A stretch of 64,000 bases of DNA from JBBWZH01 sp035544115 (GTDB lineage Bacteria; Actinomycetota; Actinomycetes; Mycobacteriales; CADCTP01), in assembly GCA_963714145.1 (NCBI GenBank), contig OY970235.1, positions 9,238,001-9,302,000 of the forward strand, read 5' to 3'. Under the pieces are notes generated by a model that did not search any database, was not told the DNA's origin, and saw only the letters and a list, made by a program, of their open reading frames with translations. Numbering within the stretch: the stretch's first letter is position 1; each line of letters begins with the position of its first letter. This document shows positions 16,523-24,819 of this stretch, in pieces. The position numbers were made by a program, and so were the translations under genes.

Positions 16523-17572
16523 ATGCTGCAGATCCTCGCCCCGGACGGGCACCTGACGGCCGAACCACCGGCCACTGTGGACAGCCGCGGGCTGTACCGG
16601 GCGATGGTGCTGGCCCGGGCGTACGACCGGCGCGGCACCGCGCTGCAGCGGCAGGGGCGGCTGGCCACGTACGCCTCGTTCGAGGGGCAGGAGGCCGCCC
16701 AGATCGGCGCCGCCGCGGCGCTGCGGCGCGACGACTGGCTGGTCGCCAGCTACCGGGACTCGGCCGCGATGTGGCACCACGGCTACCCGCTGGAGCTGCT
16801 GATCGCCGGCCGCACCGGGCACGAGCGCGGCGGCGCGCCGCCGGAGTCGGTGAACGTGCTGCCGCCGTCGATCACGGTCGGCGGGCACATGCTGCACGCG
16901 GTCGGGCTGGCCTGGGCGGAGCGCTACCGGCACGTCGACCGGGTGGCGCTGACCATGTTCGGCGACGGCGCCACGTCCGAGGGTGACTTCCACGAGGCGA
17001 TGAACTTCGCCGGCGTCTACCGGGTCGGCTGCGTGTTCCTCTGCCAGAACAACGGCTGGGCGATCTCGCTGCCGACCGAGCGGCAGACCGCGGTCGCCGC
17101 CCTCGCGGACAAGGCGATCGGCTACGGCATGCCCGGCGTCCGGGTGGACGGCAACGACGTGCTCGCCGTCTACCAGGCGACCGAGGCGGCGGTGCTGCGG
17201 GCTCGCGGCGGCGACGGGCCGACCCTGATCGAGGCGGTCACCTACCGGGTCGGCCCGCACACCACGGCCGACGACCCGGGCCGCTACCGCACCGAGGAAC
17301 AGACCGAGGCCTGGCGGCAGCGCGACCCGATCGACCGGCTGCGCCGGTACCTGCACGCCGGCGGGCACTGGACCCCGGACTGGCAGGACGACCTGGACCG
17401 GGAGGCGGCCGCCCTGGTGGACGCCGCGGTCGCCGCGGCCGAGGCGCTGCCGGCGTTCACCGCCGGGGAGATCTTCGACGCCACCTTCGCCGAACTGCCG
17501 CCGGTGCTGGCCGAGCAGCGCGGCTGGGCCACCGCGGCCGGCGGGGTCGGCGAACCGGACGGGGGCGGCTGA
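16523..17572 (+). CDS. 2-oxoacid dehydrogenase E1 component, alpha subunit
   Basis: 349 residues, thiamine diphosphate-dependent. The ThDP motif runs from GDGATSEGDFHEAMNF (about residue 147) to QNNGWAIS (about residue 175). The C-terminal half has the usual YRVGPHTTADDPGRYR segment following the HTTADD loop of E1-alpha proteins. As the alpha half of an alpha2-beta2 E1 it decarboxylates a 2-oxoacid and passes the acyl group to lipoyl-E2. It overlaps E1-beta by one base. Two-subunit E1 with a short E2 suggests branched-chain or related oxoacids rather than the homodimeric actinobacterial pyruvate dehydrogenase; the exact substrate is not determinable here. Confidence 0.9.
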   Translation: MLQILAPDGHLTAEPPATVDSRGLYRAMVLARAYDRRGTALQRQGRLATYASFEGQEAAQIGAAAALRRDDWLVASYRDSAAMWHHGYPLELLIAGRTGHERGGAPPESVNVLPPSITVGGHMLHAVGLAWAERYRHVDRVALTMFGDGATSEGDFHEAMNFAGVYRVGCVFLCQNNGWAISLPTERQTAVAALADKAIGYGMPGVRVDGNDVLAVYQATEAAVLRARGGDGPTLIEAVTYRVGPHTTADDPGRYRTEEQTEAWRQRDPIDRLRRYLHAGGHWTPDWQDDLDREAAALVDAAVAAAEALPAFTAGEIFDATFAELPPVLAEQRGWATAAGGVGEPDGGG

Positions 17573-18549
17573 TGGTGACCCGGACGCTGGCCCAGGCGAT
17601 CAACCACGCCCTCGGCCTGGCTCTGTCCGACCGGGACGACGTGGTGCTGCTCGGCGAGGACATCGGCGCCGCCGGCGGCGTCTTCCGGCTCACCGACGGG
17701 CTGCTCGACCGGTTCGGTCCGGGCCGGGTGATCGACACGCCGGTCGCCGAGTCGGGCATCGTCGGCGTCGGCTACGGGATGGCGGTGGCCGGCCTGCGCC
17801 CGGTGCTGGAGCTGCAGTTCATGGGCTTCTCGTACCCGGCGTTCGACCAGGTGATCAGCCATGTCAGCCGGATCCGGAACCGGTCCCGGCACCGGTTCAC
17901 CGCGCCGTTGGTGATCCGGATGCCCTACGGCGGCGGCATCGGCGCGGCCGAGCACCACTCCGAGTCGACCGAGGCGCTGTACGCGCACGTGCCCGGGCTG
18001 AAGGTGGTGGTGCCGTCCCGGCCCGGTGACGCGGCCGGGCTGCTGCGCAGCGCGATCGAGGATCCGGACCCGGTCGTCTTCCTGGAACCGATCCGGCTCT
18101 ACCGGGCGGTGCAGGAGGAGCTGCCCGACCGGCCGCCGCTGGTGCCGCTCGGCGCCGCCGCGATCGAGCGGCCGGGCACCGACGTCACGCTGATCGCCTG
18201 GGGCGCGATGATGACCGAGACCCGGGCCGCGGCGGCGGAACTGGCGGCGGACGGGGTCTCGGCCGAGGTGCTGGACGTGCGCAGCCTGGTCCCGCTGGAC
18301 GTGGCCGCGATCGCCGGGTCGGTGACGAAGACCGGCCGCGCGGTGGTCGTGCACGAGGCGCCGCGCACCGGCGGCTTCGGCGCCGAGATCGTCGCCCAGA
18401 TCCAGCAGCGCTGCCTGTACTCGTTGCTGGCGCCGGTGGCCCGGGTGACCGGCTGGGACACGGTGTTCCCGCTGAAGCGGGCGGAGCAGCACTACCTGCC
18501 CGGCACCGCGCGGATCGTGGCCGCGGCCCGCCGGACACTGGCCGGCTGA
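17572..18549 (+). CDS. 2-oxoacid dehydrogenase E1 component, beta subunit
   Basis: 325 residues with the transketolase pyrimidine domain (LLGEDIGAAGGVFRLTDGL near residue 25; DTPVAESGIVGVGYGMA near 55-70) and the C-terminal transketolase domain (VTLIAWGAMMTETRAA, LDVRSLVPLDV, VVVHEAPRTGGFGAEI). It forms the E1 heterotetramer with the preceding gene. ATG 17572 overlaps the stop of E1-alpha and its own stop is 2 bases before the E2 start, so stoichiometric co-translation is expected. Confidence 0.92.
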   Translation: MVTRTLAQAINHALGLALSDRDDVVLLGEDIGAAGGVFRLTDGLLDRFGPGRVIDTPVAESGIVGVGYGMAVAGLRPVLELQFMGFSYPAFDQVISHVSRIRNRSRHRFTAPLVIRMPYGGGIGAAEHHSESTEALYAHVPGLKVVVPSRPGDAAGLLRSAIEDPDPVVFLEPIRLYRAVQEELPDRPPLVPLGAAAIERPGTDVTLIAWGAMMTETRAAAAELAADGVSAEVLDVRSLVPLDVAAIAGSVTKTGRAVVVHEAPRTGGFGAEIVAQIQQRCLYSLLAPVARVTGWDTVFPLKRAEQHYLPGTARIVAAARRTLAG

Positions 18550-18551
18550 GG

Positions 18552-19883
18552 ATGGCCAGCGAGTTCCGGCTGCCGGACATCGGCGAGGGGCTGACCGGGG
18601 CCGAGATCGTCCGCTGGCACATCGCGCCGGGCGAGCCGGTGGCAGCCGACCAGCCGCTGGTCGAGATCGAGACCGACAAGTCCATCGTGGACATCCCGAG
18701 CCCGTACGCCGGCACGCTGCTGTACCGCGGTGCCGCGGCCGGCGAGACCCTGCCGGTGGGCGCGGTGCTCGCGGTGATCGGCGCCGCCGGTGAGACCTGG
18801 CCGCCGGCCGGGCCGGCGGAGCAGGCCGGCACGGACCGGGCGGCGCCGATCGTGGGCACGTTGCGGGAGCAGGCGCAGGACCTGACCCGCCCGGCGCCGG
18901 CACCCGAGCCGCTGCCGGCACCCGAGCCGCTGCCGCGGCCCGGCCCGGGATCCGGGCTGGCGGCCGGGCCGGCGGCTGGGCCAGCATCCGGGTCGGCACC
19001 CGGGTCGGTGGCCGGGTCGGCGGCCGGGCCGGTGGCGGCCCGGCCGCGGGCGCTGCCGCTGGTGCGCAAGCTGGCCGCGAGCCTCGGCGTCGACCTGCGC
19101 GAGGTGGCCGGCACCGGTCCACACGCGACGGTCACCCGAGCGGACGTGACCGCGGCCGCGGCCGCGGAGCCGCCCGCGGCGGCACCGGCGGAGCCGGCCG
19201 GGGCGGACGACGAGCGGCGGCCGCTGAGCCGGCTGCGCCGGACGATCGCGGCCAACCTGACCCGGGCCTGGGCCGAGATCCCGATGGTGACCGCGTTCGA
19301 CGAGGTACCGGTCGGCCGGCTGCTGGCCGCCCGGGCGGCGCTGCAGCGGCGGCACGGCGTCCGGGTGCCGATCGACGCGCTGCTGATCGCCGCGGTGCTC
19401 CCGGTGCTGCGGGCGTACCCGGAGTTCAACGCCAGCCTGGACGGCGACACGCTGGTGCTGCACCGCCGGTACGACATCGGCATCGCGGTGGACACCCCGG
19501 ACGGCCTGCTGGTCGCGGTGCTCACCGACGCCGGCCGGCACGGGCTGCTGGCGCTGGCCGCCGAGGTCCGCCGCCTCGGCCCGGCGGCCCGGGCCCGCTC
19601 GCTACCGCCGGCCGAGTTGACCGGGCAGACCTTCACCATCTCGAACGTCGGCGCGATCGGTGGCGGGCACGGCACCCCGCTGGTGCCGCTCGGCACCACC
19701 GGCATCCTCGCGGCCGGGCGGGCCACCCCGAAACCGGTGGTCGACGGATCCACGGTGCGGGTGGCCCCGGTGCTGCCGCTCTCGCTGTCCTACGACCACC
19801 GGGTCATCGACGGCGCGCTGGGCCGGCGGTTCCTGGCGATGCTGGCCGAGCAACTGGCCGAGCCGGTGCTGTTCCTGGCCTGA
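18552..19883 (+). CDS. 2-oxoacid dehydrogenase E2, lipoyl dihydrolipoamide acyltransferase
   Basis: 443 residues. Lipoyl domain 1-78 with the modified Lys43 in ETDKSIVD; a long flexible Ala/Pro/Gly linker containing direct repeats (EPLPAPEPLP; AAGPAAGP); a peripheral-subunit-binding domain near 165-205 (VRKLAASLGVDLREVAGTGP); and the acyltransferase domain from about 220 with catalytic His416 and Asp420 in YDHRVIDGA. Only one lipoyl domain is present, as in branched-chain E2. No E3 (lipoamide dehydrogenase) gene follows, so E3 must be supplied from elsewhere. Confidence 0.92.
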   Translation: MASEFRLPDIGEGLTGAEIVRWHIAPGEPVAADQPLVEIETDKSIVDIPSPYAGTLLYRGAAAGETLPVGAVLAVIGAAGETWPPAGPAEQAGTDRAAPIVGTLREQAQDLTRPAPAPEPLPAPEPLPRPGPGSGLAAGPAAGPASGSAPGSVAGSAAGPVAARPRALPLVRKLAASLGVDLREVAGTGPHATVTRADVTAAAAAEPPAAAPAEPAGADDERRPLSRLRRTIAANLTRAWAEIPMVTAFDEVPVGRLLAARAALQRRHGVRVPIDALLIAAVLPVLRAYPEFNASLDGDTLVLHRRYDIGIAVDTPDGLLVAVLTDAGRHGLLALAAEVRRLGPAARARSLPPAELTGQTFTISNVGAIGGGHGTPLVPLGTTGILAAGRATPKPVVDGSTVRVAPVLPLSLSYDHRVIDGALGRRFLAMLAEQLAEPVLFLA

Positions 19884-20085
19884 CCGCATCTCTCCGAATT
19901 GCGATATCGGAGGCTGATATAGACAACCGAGTGAAGAGGTCCAGACCGCGACTCCTGGTTTTCCGGCGCGCCTCGGCTTAGCTCCTCCGAAGTAGCCGGC
20001 TACGTTACACTGCCGCTATTGTGTTGGATTTCAGGTTCCCCGGAGTGGGCCGGCGGCCGGGGCGGGCCGAGGGGAAGGGGTCGTT
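19884..20085. other. AT-richer intergenic region with a 12-bp palindrome before padR
   Basis: This 202-bp gap is clearly lower in GC than its neighbours. It contains a weak stem (CTCCGA 19892-19897 with TCGGAG 19907-19912), the perfect palindrome GTAGCCGGCTAC (19992-20003), TACACT immediately downstream (possible -10 element, 20006-20011) and the GGGGAAGGGG ribosome site at 20071-20080. The palindrome touching the possible -10 is a plausible autoregulatory operator for the PadR protein. Confidence 0.5.
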
Positions 20086-20481
20086 TTGGCAAGGGCGGTA
20101 AGCGCGGCAGCAAAGCCTGATAATAAGATGCTCCGCGATTTCTTTCTTGGATTTGTCAAGGTGCATCTCCTGCACCACGCGAGTCGGGAGCCGGTTTACG
20201 GCGTGTGGTTCATCGAGGAGTTGGCACGGCACGACTATCACTTGTCACCGGGCACGCTCTACCCGTTGCTGCACAACCTCGAGGCCACCGGCTACCTGAA
20301 CCGGGAGGATCGCGTCGTGGACGGCAAGGTCCGCAAATACTACGCGATCACCCCGCTCGGCAAGGAGGCACTGACCGAGACCCGCGCCAAGATCCAGGAG
20401 TTGGTCGAAGAGATCATGGAGACCGAACCGCCGGCTCGCTCTGGTCGGAACTCGACCCGACGCAAAGCGGCCCGGTCCTGA
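20086..20481 (+). CDS. PadR-family transcriptional regulator
   Basis: 131 residues. The winged helix covers about residues 15-95: MLRDFFLGFVKVHLLHHA, then GVWFIEELARHDYHLSPGTLYPLLHNLEATGYL (recognition helix and start of wing) and KVRKYYAITPLGKEAL. A C-terminal helix TRAKIQELVEEIMET would dimerise. The start is TTG 20086, 5 bases after AAGGGG; ATG 20128 is a possible alternative that would shorten the N-terminus by 14 residues. Many PadR genes are repressors of a neighbouring transporter or enzyme; none is adjacent on the same strand here, so the target is unknown. Confidence 0.85.
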   Translation: MARAVSAAAKPDNKMLRDFFLGFVKVHLLHHASREPVYGVWFIEELARHDYHLSPGTLYPLLHNLEATGYLNREDRVVDGKVRKYYAITPLGKEALTETRAKIQELVEEIMETEPPARSGRNSTRRKAARS

Positions 20482-20810
20482 TCGGGTCGCTGCCGAAAGG
20501 GTGGCCGGGCGGGGTTGCCGAGCGTCGCTGAATTACCCGGCGCTCGGCCTCCGGTGCTGCTCATGGCGGCTGCGGAATGCCGTCGGCGCTGGTCGCGCCG
20601 GGCCGTCGGCCACAGCCGGCCGGTGGTTTTCGCGGCCCCGGCCGCCGCCGCGGCCAACCATTCCAGCTGCCGCGGTGGCGCCGGTAGCCCGGCATATTCC
20701 GGCGGCCCGGATAACCCGCCCGGGTAGCCGGTCACGAAAGCCGGCCGAACTGCGCCGCAGTCTGCCGCCGGCCGCCCCGGTCCGGGCTCCGGGCGCGGGT
20801 TTCCTGAGCC

Positions 20811-21074
20811 GTGGCCCAGGCTGGCCGGGTCGGCAGGTCGGCGCCGATCGCGACCGCCCGGCGCGGGTTCCGCCCGTATCGATATCACCCGCCAAGCCTG
20901 AGTAAAGACATTTCCAGTCGCCCCTACCGCGTGCTGGCCGCGGTGCTGCTGCTCGGCGCGGTGACCGCCGGGCTGGTCGTCGCTGCCCGGGCCACCCGGC
21001 CGGCCGCCGCGCCCCGGCCGGCCGCCGCGCCCCGGCCGGCCGCGGTGCCGCTGGCCGCGCTCGGCCGGCGCTGA
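20811..21074 (+). CDS. Possible small membrane protein
   Basis: In-frame ORF with a hydrophobic span VLAAVLLLGAVTAGLVVAA followed by a Pro/Ala tail of RPAAAP repeats. A 12-bp perfect hairpin starts 4 bases after the stop, which is the best argument that the frame is used. No clear ribosome site supports either GTG 20811 (87 residues, basic N-terminus) or GTG 20930 (48 residues, starting at the helix). The preceding 20482-20810 stretch is GC-rich and I recognise nothing in it. Confidence 0.35.
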   Translation: MAQAGRVGRSAPIATARRGFRPYRYHPPSLSKDISSRPYRVLAAVLLLGAVTAGLVVAARATRPAAAPRPAAAPRPAAVPLAALGRR

Positions 21075-21078
21075 CGCC

Positions 21079-21105
21079 GGGGCCGGCGCGACCCGCGCCG
21101 GCCCC
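21079..21105. terminator. Bidirectional 12-bp hairpin terminator
   Basis: GGGGCCGGCGCG (21079-21090) pairs perfectly with CGCGCCGGCCCC (21094-21105), 3-base loop. It lies between the small plus-strand ORF ending at 21074 and the minus-strand monooxygenase ending at 21150, and would serve both convergent transcripts. Confidence 0.7.
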
Positions 21106-21149
21106 CGCGGCCGCCCGGTGGCGGGCCGGCGGGACCGGCGCCGGCCCGC

Positions 21150-23543
21150 TCAGTCGCCCGGTGCCGGGCCGGCGTGGTAGTCGGCGGGGTCGAACCGGTC
21201 GGTCAGCCGGCGGTACTCGCGCAGTTGGCCGGGCCAGTTGTTGACGACCCGGCCGGTGCTGGTGCGGTACCAGTTCTGGCAGCTGACCCAGACCGTGCCG
21301 GCCAGCCGCTGCTGCGTCCGCAGGTCGTACGCCTCGGCCACGTCCGGCCGGACCGCGAGCTGCCGGACGCCACCGGCGGCCAGCAGTTCAACCGCCTGCC
21401 GGACGTACCGGGCCTGGCCCTCCATCATGTGGATGATCGAACCGGAGCCGAGGTTGGTGTTCGGGCCGTAGATCAGGAACAGGTTCGGGAAGCCCGGGAC
21501 GGTGATGCCGAGGTAGGCCCGGGCGCCGTCGTACCAGGCGTCGGCCAGCTCCCGGCCGCCGGCACTGACCCGGACCGGGGCCAGGAACCCGGTGGCGGCG
21601 AACCCGGTGCCCAGGATGATCGTGTCCACTTCGGACAGCCGGCCGTCCGCGGTCTGCACGCCGGTCTCGGTGACCCGGTCGATCGGCGTGGTCACCAGGT
21701 CCACTGTGGACAGGTTGAAGGTCGGGTACCAGTCGGTGGAGAAGCCGATCCGCTTGCAGCCGAACTCGACCGCCGGGGTCAGCTTGCGGCGCACCGCCGG
21801 GTCACGCACCTGCCGCCGCAGCATCGCCCGGCTGACCAGCCGCAGCGGTGCCAGCACCGCCCGGTTGCGGGTGATGCCGAAGGTGAGGCCCTCCTCGAAC
21901 AGGTCCCAGCCGAACCGGGCCGCGCTCATCGTGCGCGGCCAGCGCCGGTAGCGGCGCTGCTGCCGGGGCGACAGCGGACCGTCCAGCTTGGGCAGCACCC
22001 AGCCGGCGGTGCGCTGGAACACGGTCAACCGGGCGGCCTGCCGGGCGATCTGCGGGACGAACTGCAGCGCGCTGGAGCCGGTGCCGATCACCGCCACCTG
22101 CCGGTCGGTCAGGTCGTGCCGGTGGTCCCAGTGCGCGGAGTGGAACACCCGGCCGGCGAACCGGTCCAGCCCGGGAATGTCCGGATAGGACGGTCGGCTG
22201 AGCTGCCCGCAGGCGAACACCAGCACGTCCGCGGTGATCTCGTCGCCGCCGGCGGTGCGCAGTGTCCAGCCCCGGCCGTCGTGGCTGGCGTCGGTCACCT
22301 CGACGCCGAGCCGCAGGTGGTCGGCCAGCCCGTAGTGCCGCACGCAGTCCCGCAGGTAGGCCAGGATGTCGGCCTGCCCGGAGAACCGGCGGGGCCAGTC
22401 CGCCCGCTGCTGGTACGAGTAGCAGTACTGCACGGACGGCACGTCGCAGGCGGCCCCGGGGTACGTGTTCTCCCGCCAGACCCCGCCGATCCGGTCGGCC
22501 TTGTCCAGCACGACGAAGTCGCGGAAGCCGTGCCGGGTCAGCTCGATCGCGGTGCCGATCCCGCCGAACCCGGCGCCGACGATCACCACCCGCAGCCTGG
22601 CCGGCGGTGCGGGCCGGGCCGCCGGCAGCCAACTCCGGATGGCCTGGCCGAGCGCGCCGACCGCCTGGTCGGCGGCGGCCAGCAGGCCGGTGAAGATCTG
22701 GAAGTCGTGCCACATCCCCGGCCACCGGTCGTAGCCCACGGCCACGCCGGCCGCCCGGGCCTGGCGGACCAGCCGGTCCGCGTCGCCGACCAGCAGTTCG
22801 TCCGCGCCGGCCTGGACATGCAGCGGCGGCAGCCCGGTCAGGTCGGCGCTCAGCGGGGCCAGCGCCGGGTCGTCCTGGTCGGTGCCGGCCAGGTACGCCC
22901 CGGCGCAGAAGCGCAGCCAACTCGCCGCCAGCAGCGGATCCTGCCGGCCCCGCGCCGGCGGGCCGGCCGGACCGGCGAGGTCGAGCCAGGGCGAGATCAG
23001 CGCCAGGCCGGCCGGCAGCGGGTCGCCGGCGTCGCGCAGCCGCAGCGCCGTGGCCAACGCGAGGTAGCCGCCGGCCGAGTCGCCGGCCAGCACGATCCGA
23101 CCGGCCGGCACACCACCGGCCAGCAGCGCCCGGTAGGCGGCCAGCGTGTCGTCCAGCGCGGCCGGGTGCGGGTGCTCCGGCGCCAGCCGGTAGTCGACCA
23201 GGTAGACGGCCGCGTCGCTGGCCCGGGCGAGCGCGGCGGCCAGCGTCCGGTACGTCCGCGCCGACCCGGTGGTGAACCCGCCGCCGTGCAGGTACAGCAC
23301 CACCGCCGGCCCAGCCGGATCGGCGGCCGTCCCGGCGGTCACGCAGGTGACCGGGACCGGGCCGAGCACGGTGCGGTGCGCCCGGGCCGGCCGGCCCGGC
23401 AGCAGCACCGAGCAGAGTTCCAGCAGCCGGCGTTGCAGCCGCGGCGGTACGCCGGCGGACAGCACCGGCCGCAACGTCAGCCGGACCAGCGCACGCAGCA
23501 CCACCGGTGGCAGCCGGAACCGGCCAGCCTGATCCGTCCGCAT
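21150..23543 (-). CDS. Esterase-Baeyer-Villiger monooxygenase fusion
   Basis: 797 residues joining two enzymes. The N-terminal alpha/beta-hydrolase of the hormone-sensitive-lipase group (about 1-310) has the oxyanion motif HGGGF (H86) and nucleophile Ser156 in GDSAGG. The C-terminal flavin monooxygenase (about 318-797) has FAD motif GAGFGG (G323), the Baeyer-Villiger fingerprint F-x-G-x3-H-x3-W-D (F462 to W472) and a second dinucleotide motif GTGSSA for NADPH. Ketone to ester oxidation followed by ester hydrolysis could occur on one chain. Start ATG 23543 has GGGAGA 8 bases upstream. The monogenic, terminator-flanked layout suggests independent regulation. Confidence 0.88.
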   Translation of the reverse strand: MRTDQAGRFRLPPVVLRALVRLTLRPVLSAGVPPRLQRRLLELCSVLLPGRPARAHRTVLGPVPVTCVTAGTAADPAGPAVVLYLHGGGFTTGSARTYRTLAAALARASDAAVYLVDYRLAPEHPHPAALDDTLAAYRALLAGGVPAGRIVLAGDSAGGYLALATALRLRDAGDPLPAGLALISPWLDLAGPAGPPARGRQDPLLAASWLRFCAGAYLAGTDQDDPALAPLSADLTGLPPLHVQAGADELLVGDADRLVRQARAAGVAVGYDRWPGMWHDFQIFTGLLAAADQAVGALGQAIRSWLPAARPAPPARLRVVIVGAGFGGIGTAIELTRHGFRDFVVLDKADRIGGVWRENTYPGAACDVPSVQYCYSYQQRADWPRRFSGQADILAYLRDCVRHYGLADHLRLGVEVTDASHDGRGWTLRTAGGDEITADVLVFACGQLSRPSYPDIPGLDRFAGRVFHSAHWDHRHDLTDRQVAVIGTGSSALQFVPQIARQAARLTVFQRTAGWVLPKLDGPLSPRQQRRYRRWPRTMSAARFGWDLFEEGLTFGITRNRAVLAPLRLVSRAMLRRQVRDPAVRRKLTPAVEFGCKRIGFSTDWYPTFNLSTVDLVTTPIDRVTETGVQTADGRLSEVDTIILGTGFAATGFLAPVRVSAGGRELADAWYDGARAYLGITVPGFPNLFLIYGPNTNLGSGSIIHMMEGQARYVRQAVELLAAGGVRQLAVRPDVAEAYDLRTQQRLAGTVWVSCQNWYRTSTGRVVNNWPGQLREYRRLTDRFDPADYHAGPAPGD

Positions 23544-23829
23544 CTCGACAGTCTCCCGGTCCGCCCGCACCTGCCTGCCGCCTTGCCGGTTACCCGAGCA
23601 GGCACTCAAGCTACGCGCGGGTAACCAATACCGGTAGTCCCAACCAGGCGAAACGGTGCGCGAACCGGTGCGGCGCACCGGCCCGACCGCCAGCCGGGCG
23701 GATCGCCGGCCGACGTGGGGCCGCCGGCCCGGATGGGTATGACCGCAACCGGGCGGCGGCTGGCTCGTTGATTCGGGCAGGTCGTCGTCGGACAGGGCGG
23801 CAGGAAGATGGCCAGACCGGGAGGTCGCG

Positions 23830-24684
23830 GTGCTGAGCGTGCGGTTGTGCCGGCAGCCGGTGGACGCCGTGGTCGAGACCGGGGACGTGCTGCTGGTCAG
23901 CGACGCGCTGTCGCCGGCAGCGGCCACCGCCGCGATCCGGGCCCTGCGCCCGGACCTGGACGGGCACGCGATCGCCCGCGCGGTCGCGATCGCCCACGGG
24001 TCGCCGACCGCCACCGGCGCCGGTCGGTCACCCGCCCGCCCGGCCCGCCACCGCTCCGCCAGCCCGTCGCCGGCAGGCAGCCCGCTGCCGGCAGGCAGCC
24101 GGCCGTCGGCACGCGGCCGGGCGGTGCCGGCGGGCGCCGGCAGACCCGGGGATGGCTCCGACCGGCGCGGTAGTGGGCCTTCGGGCCGGCCGGGCGACCG
24201 GCCGGGCCGGACCGGGGAGCGCGGCCGCTGGGGCCGGCGGGCCCGGCTGCTGACGCTCGCCGTCGCGGTGCTGGCCGTCGGCCCGCCGATGCGCCAGCTC
24301 GCCCCCGGCGGCACCGCGGCCGCGGCGCCCGCGCCAGCCCGAATTGAGCCACCGGTCTCGCTGGCGAGCGCCTCGCCGGCGAGACCGGTGCCGCGGGTCA
24401 CCGCGGCCACCCACCCCCAGCCGCGTCCAGCGGCCACCAGCCCCCGGTCGGCGGCGCCGCCGGCAGCCGCGCCGCCGGCCGGGTCCCACCCCAGACCACG
24501 GGCCACCACGGCCCCGCCGCCGGCCCCCGCGGCCACCCCGGTCGGCGCACCCACGCCGGTGCCGACCCGCAGCACGTCGCCGGCCACGACCGCGCCGCCG
24601 CCACTGCCGCAGCCGCTGCCGACCGTGGTCAGCGTCGCCTGCACGCTGCTGCCGGTACCACTCCCGGTCTGCCCGCCCGGCTGA
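23830..24684 (+). CDS. Uncharacterised single-span protein with Pro-rich tail
   Basis: 284 residues; family not recognised. Residues 1-60 form a compact, mostly ordered segment (VETGDVLLVSDALSPAAATA and an Ala/Arg-rich helix). Then comes about 75 residues of basic Arg/Gly/Pro low complexity, one hydrophobic span (about 140-152, LLTLAVAVLAVGPP) and a long Ala/Pro/Thr tail ending VACTLLPVPLPVCPPG with two Cys. The layout suggests a cytoplasmic N-terminus and an extracytoplasmic Pro-rich C-terminus, possibly disulfide-closed. GTG 23830 is preceded by GGGAGG. It lies 120 bases upstream of the SARP regulator gene in the same direction and may be co-transcribed with it. Confidence 0.55.
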   Translation: MLSVRLCRQPVDAVVETGDVLLVSDALSPAAATAAIRALRPDLDGHAIARAVAIAHGSPTATGAGRSPARPARHRSASPSPAGSPLPAGSRPSARGRAVPAGAGRPGDGSDRRGSGPSGRPGDRPGRTGERGRWGRRARLLTLAVAVLAVGPPMRQLAPGGTAAAAPAPARIEPPVSLASASPARPVPRVTAATHPQPRPAATSPRSAAPPAAAPPAGSHPRPRATTAPPPAPAATPVGAPTPVPTRSTSPATTAPPPLPQPLPTVVSVACTLLPVPLPVCPPG

Positions 24685-24819
24685 CGCCGGGACGCTGATC
24701 GGCGCTGATCGGCCGGCCGGCAACCGGACCTCCGGCAGCCGTCGGAGCCGGTGGGCGGCTTCGGGTAGGCCCGTGCCTGGACAGCCCGGTACGTCCGTGT
24801 CACGGTGGACCATCCCGGG

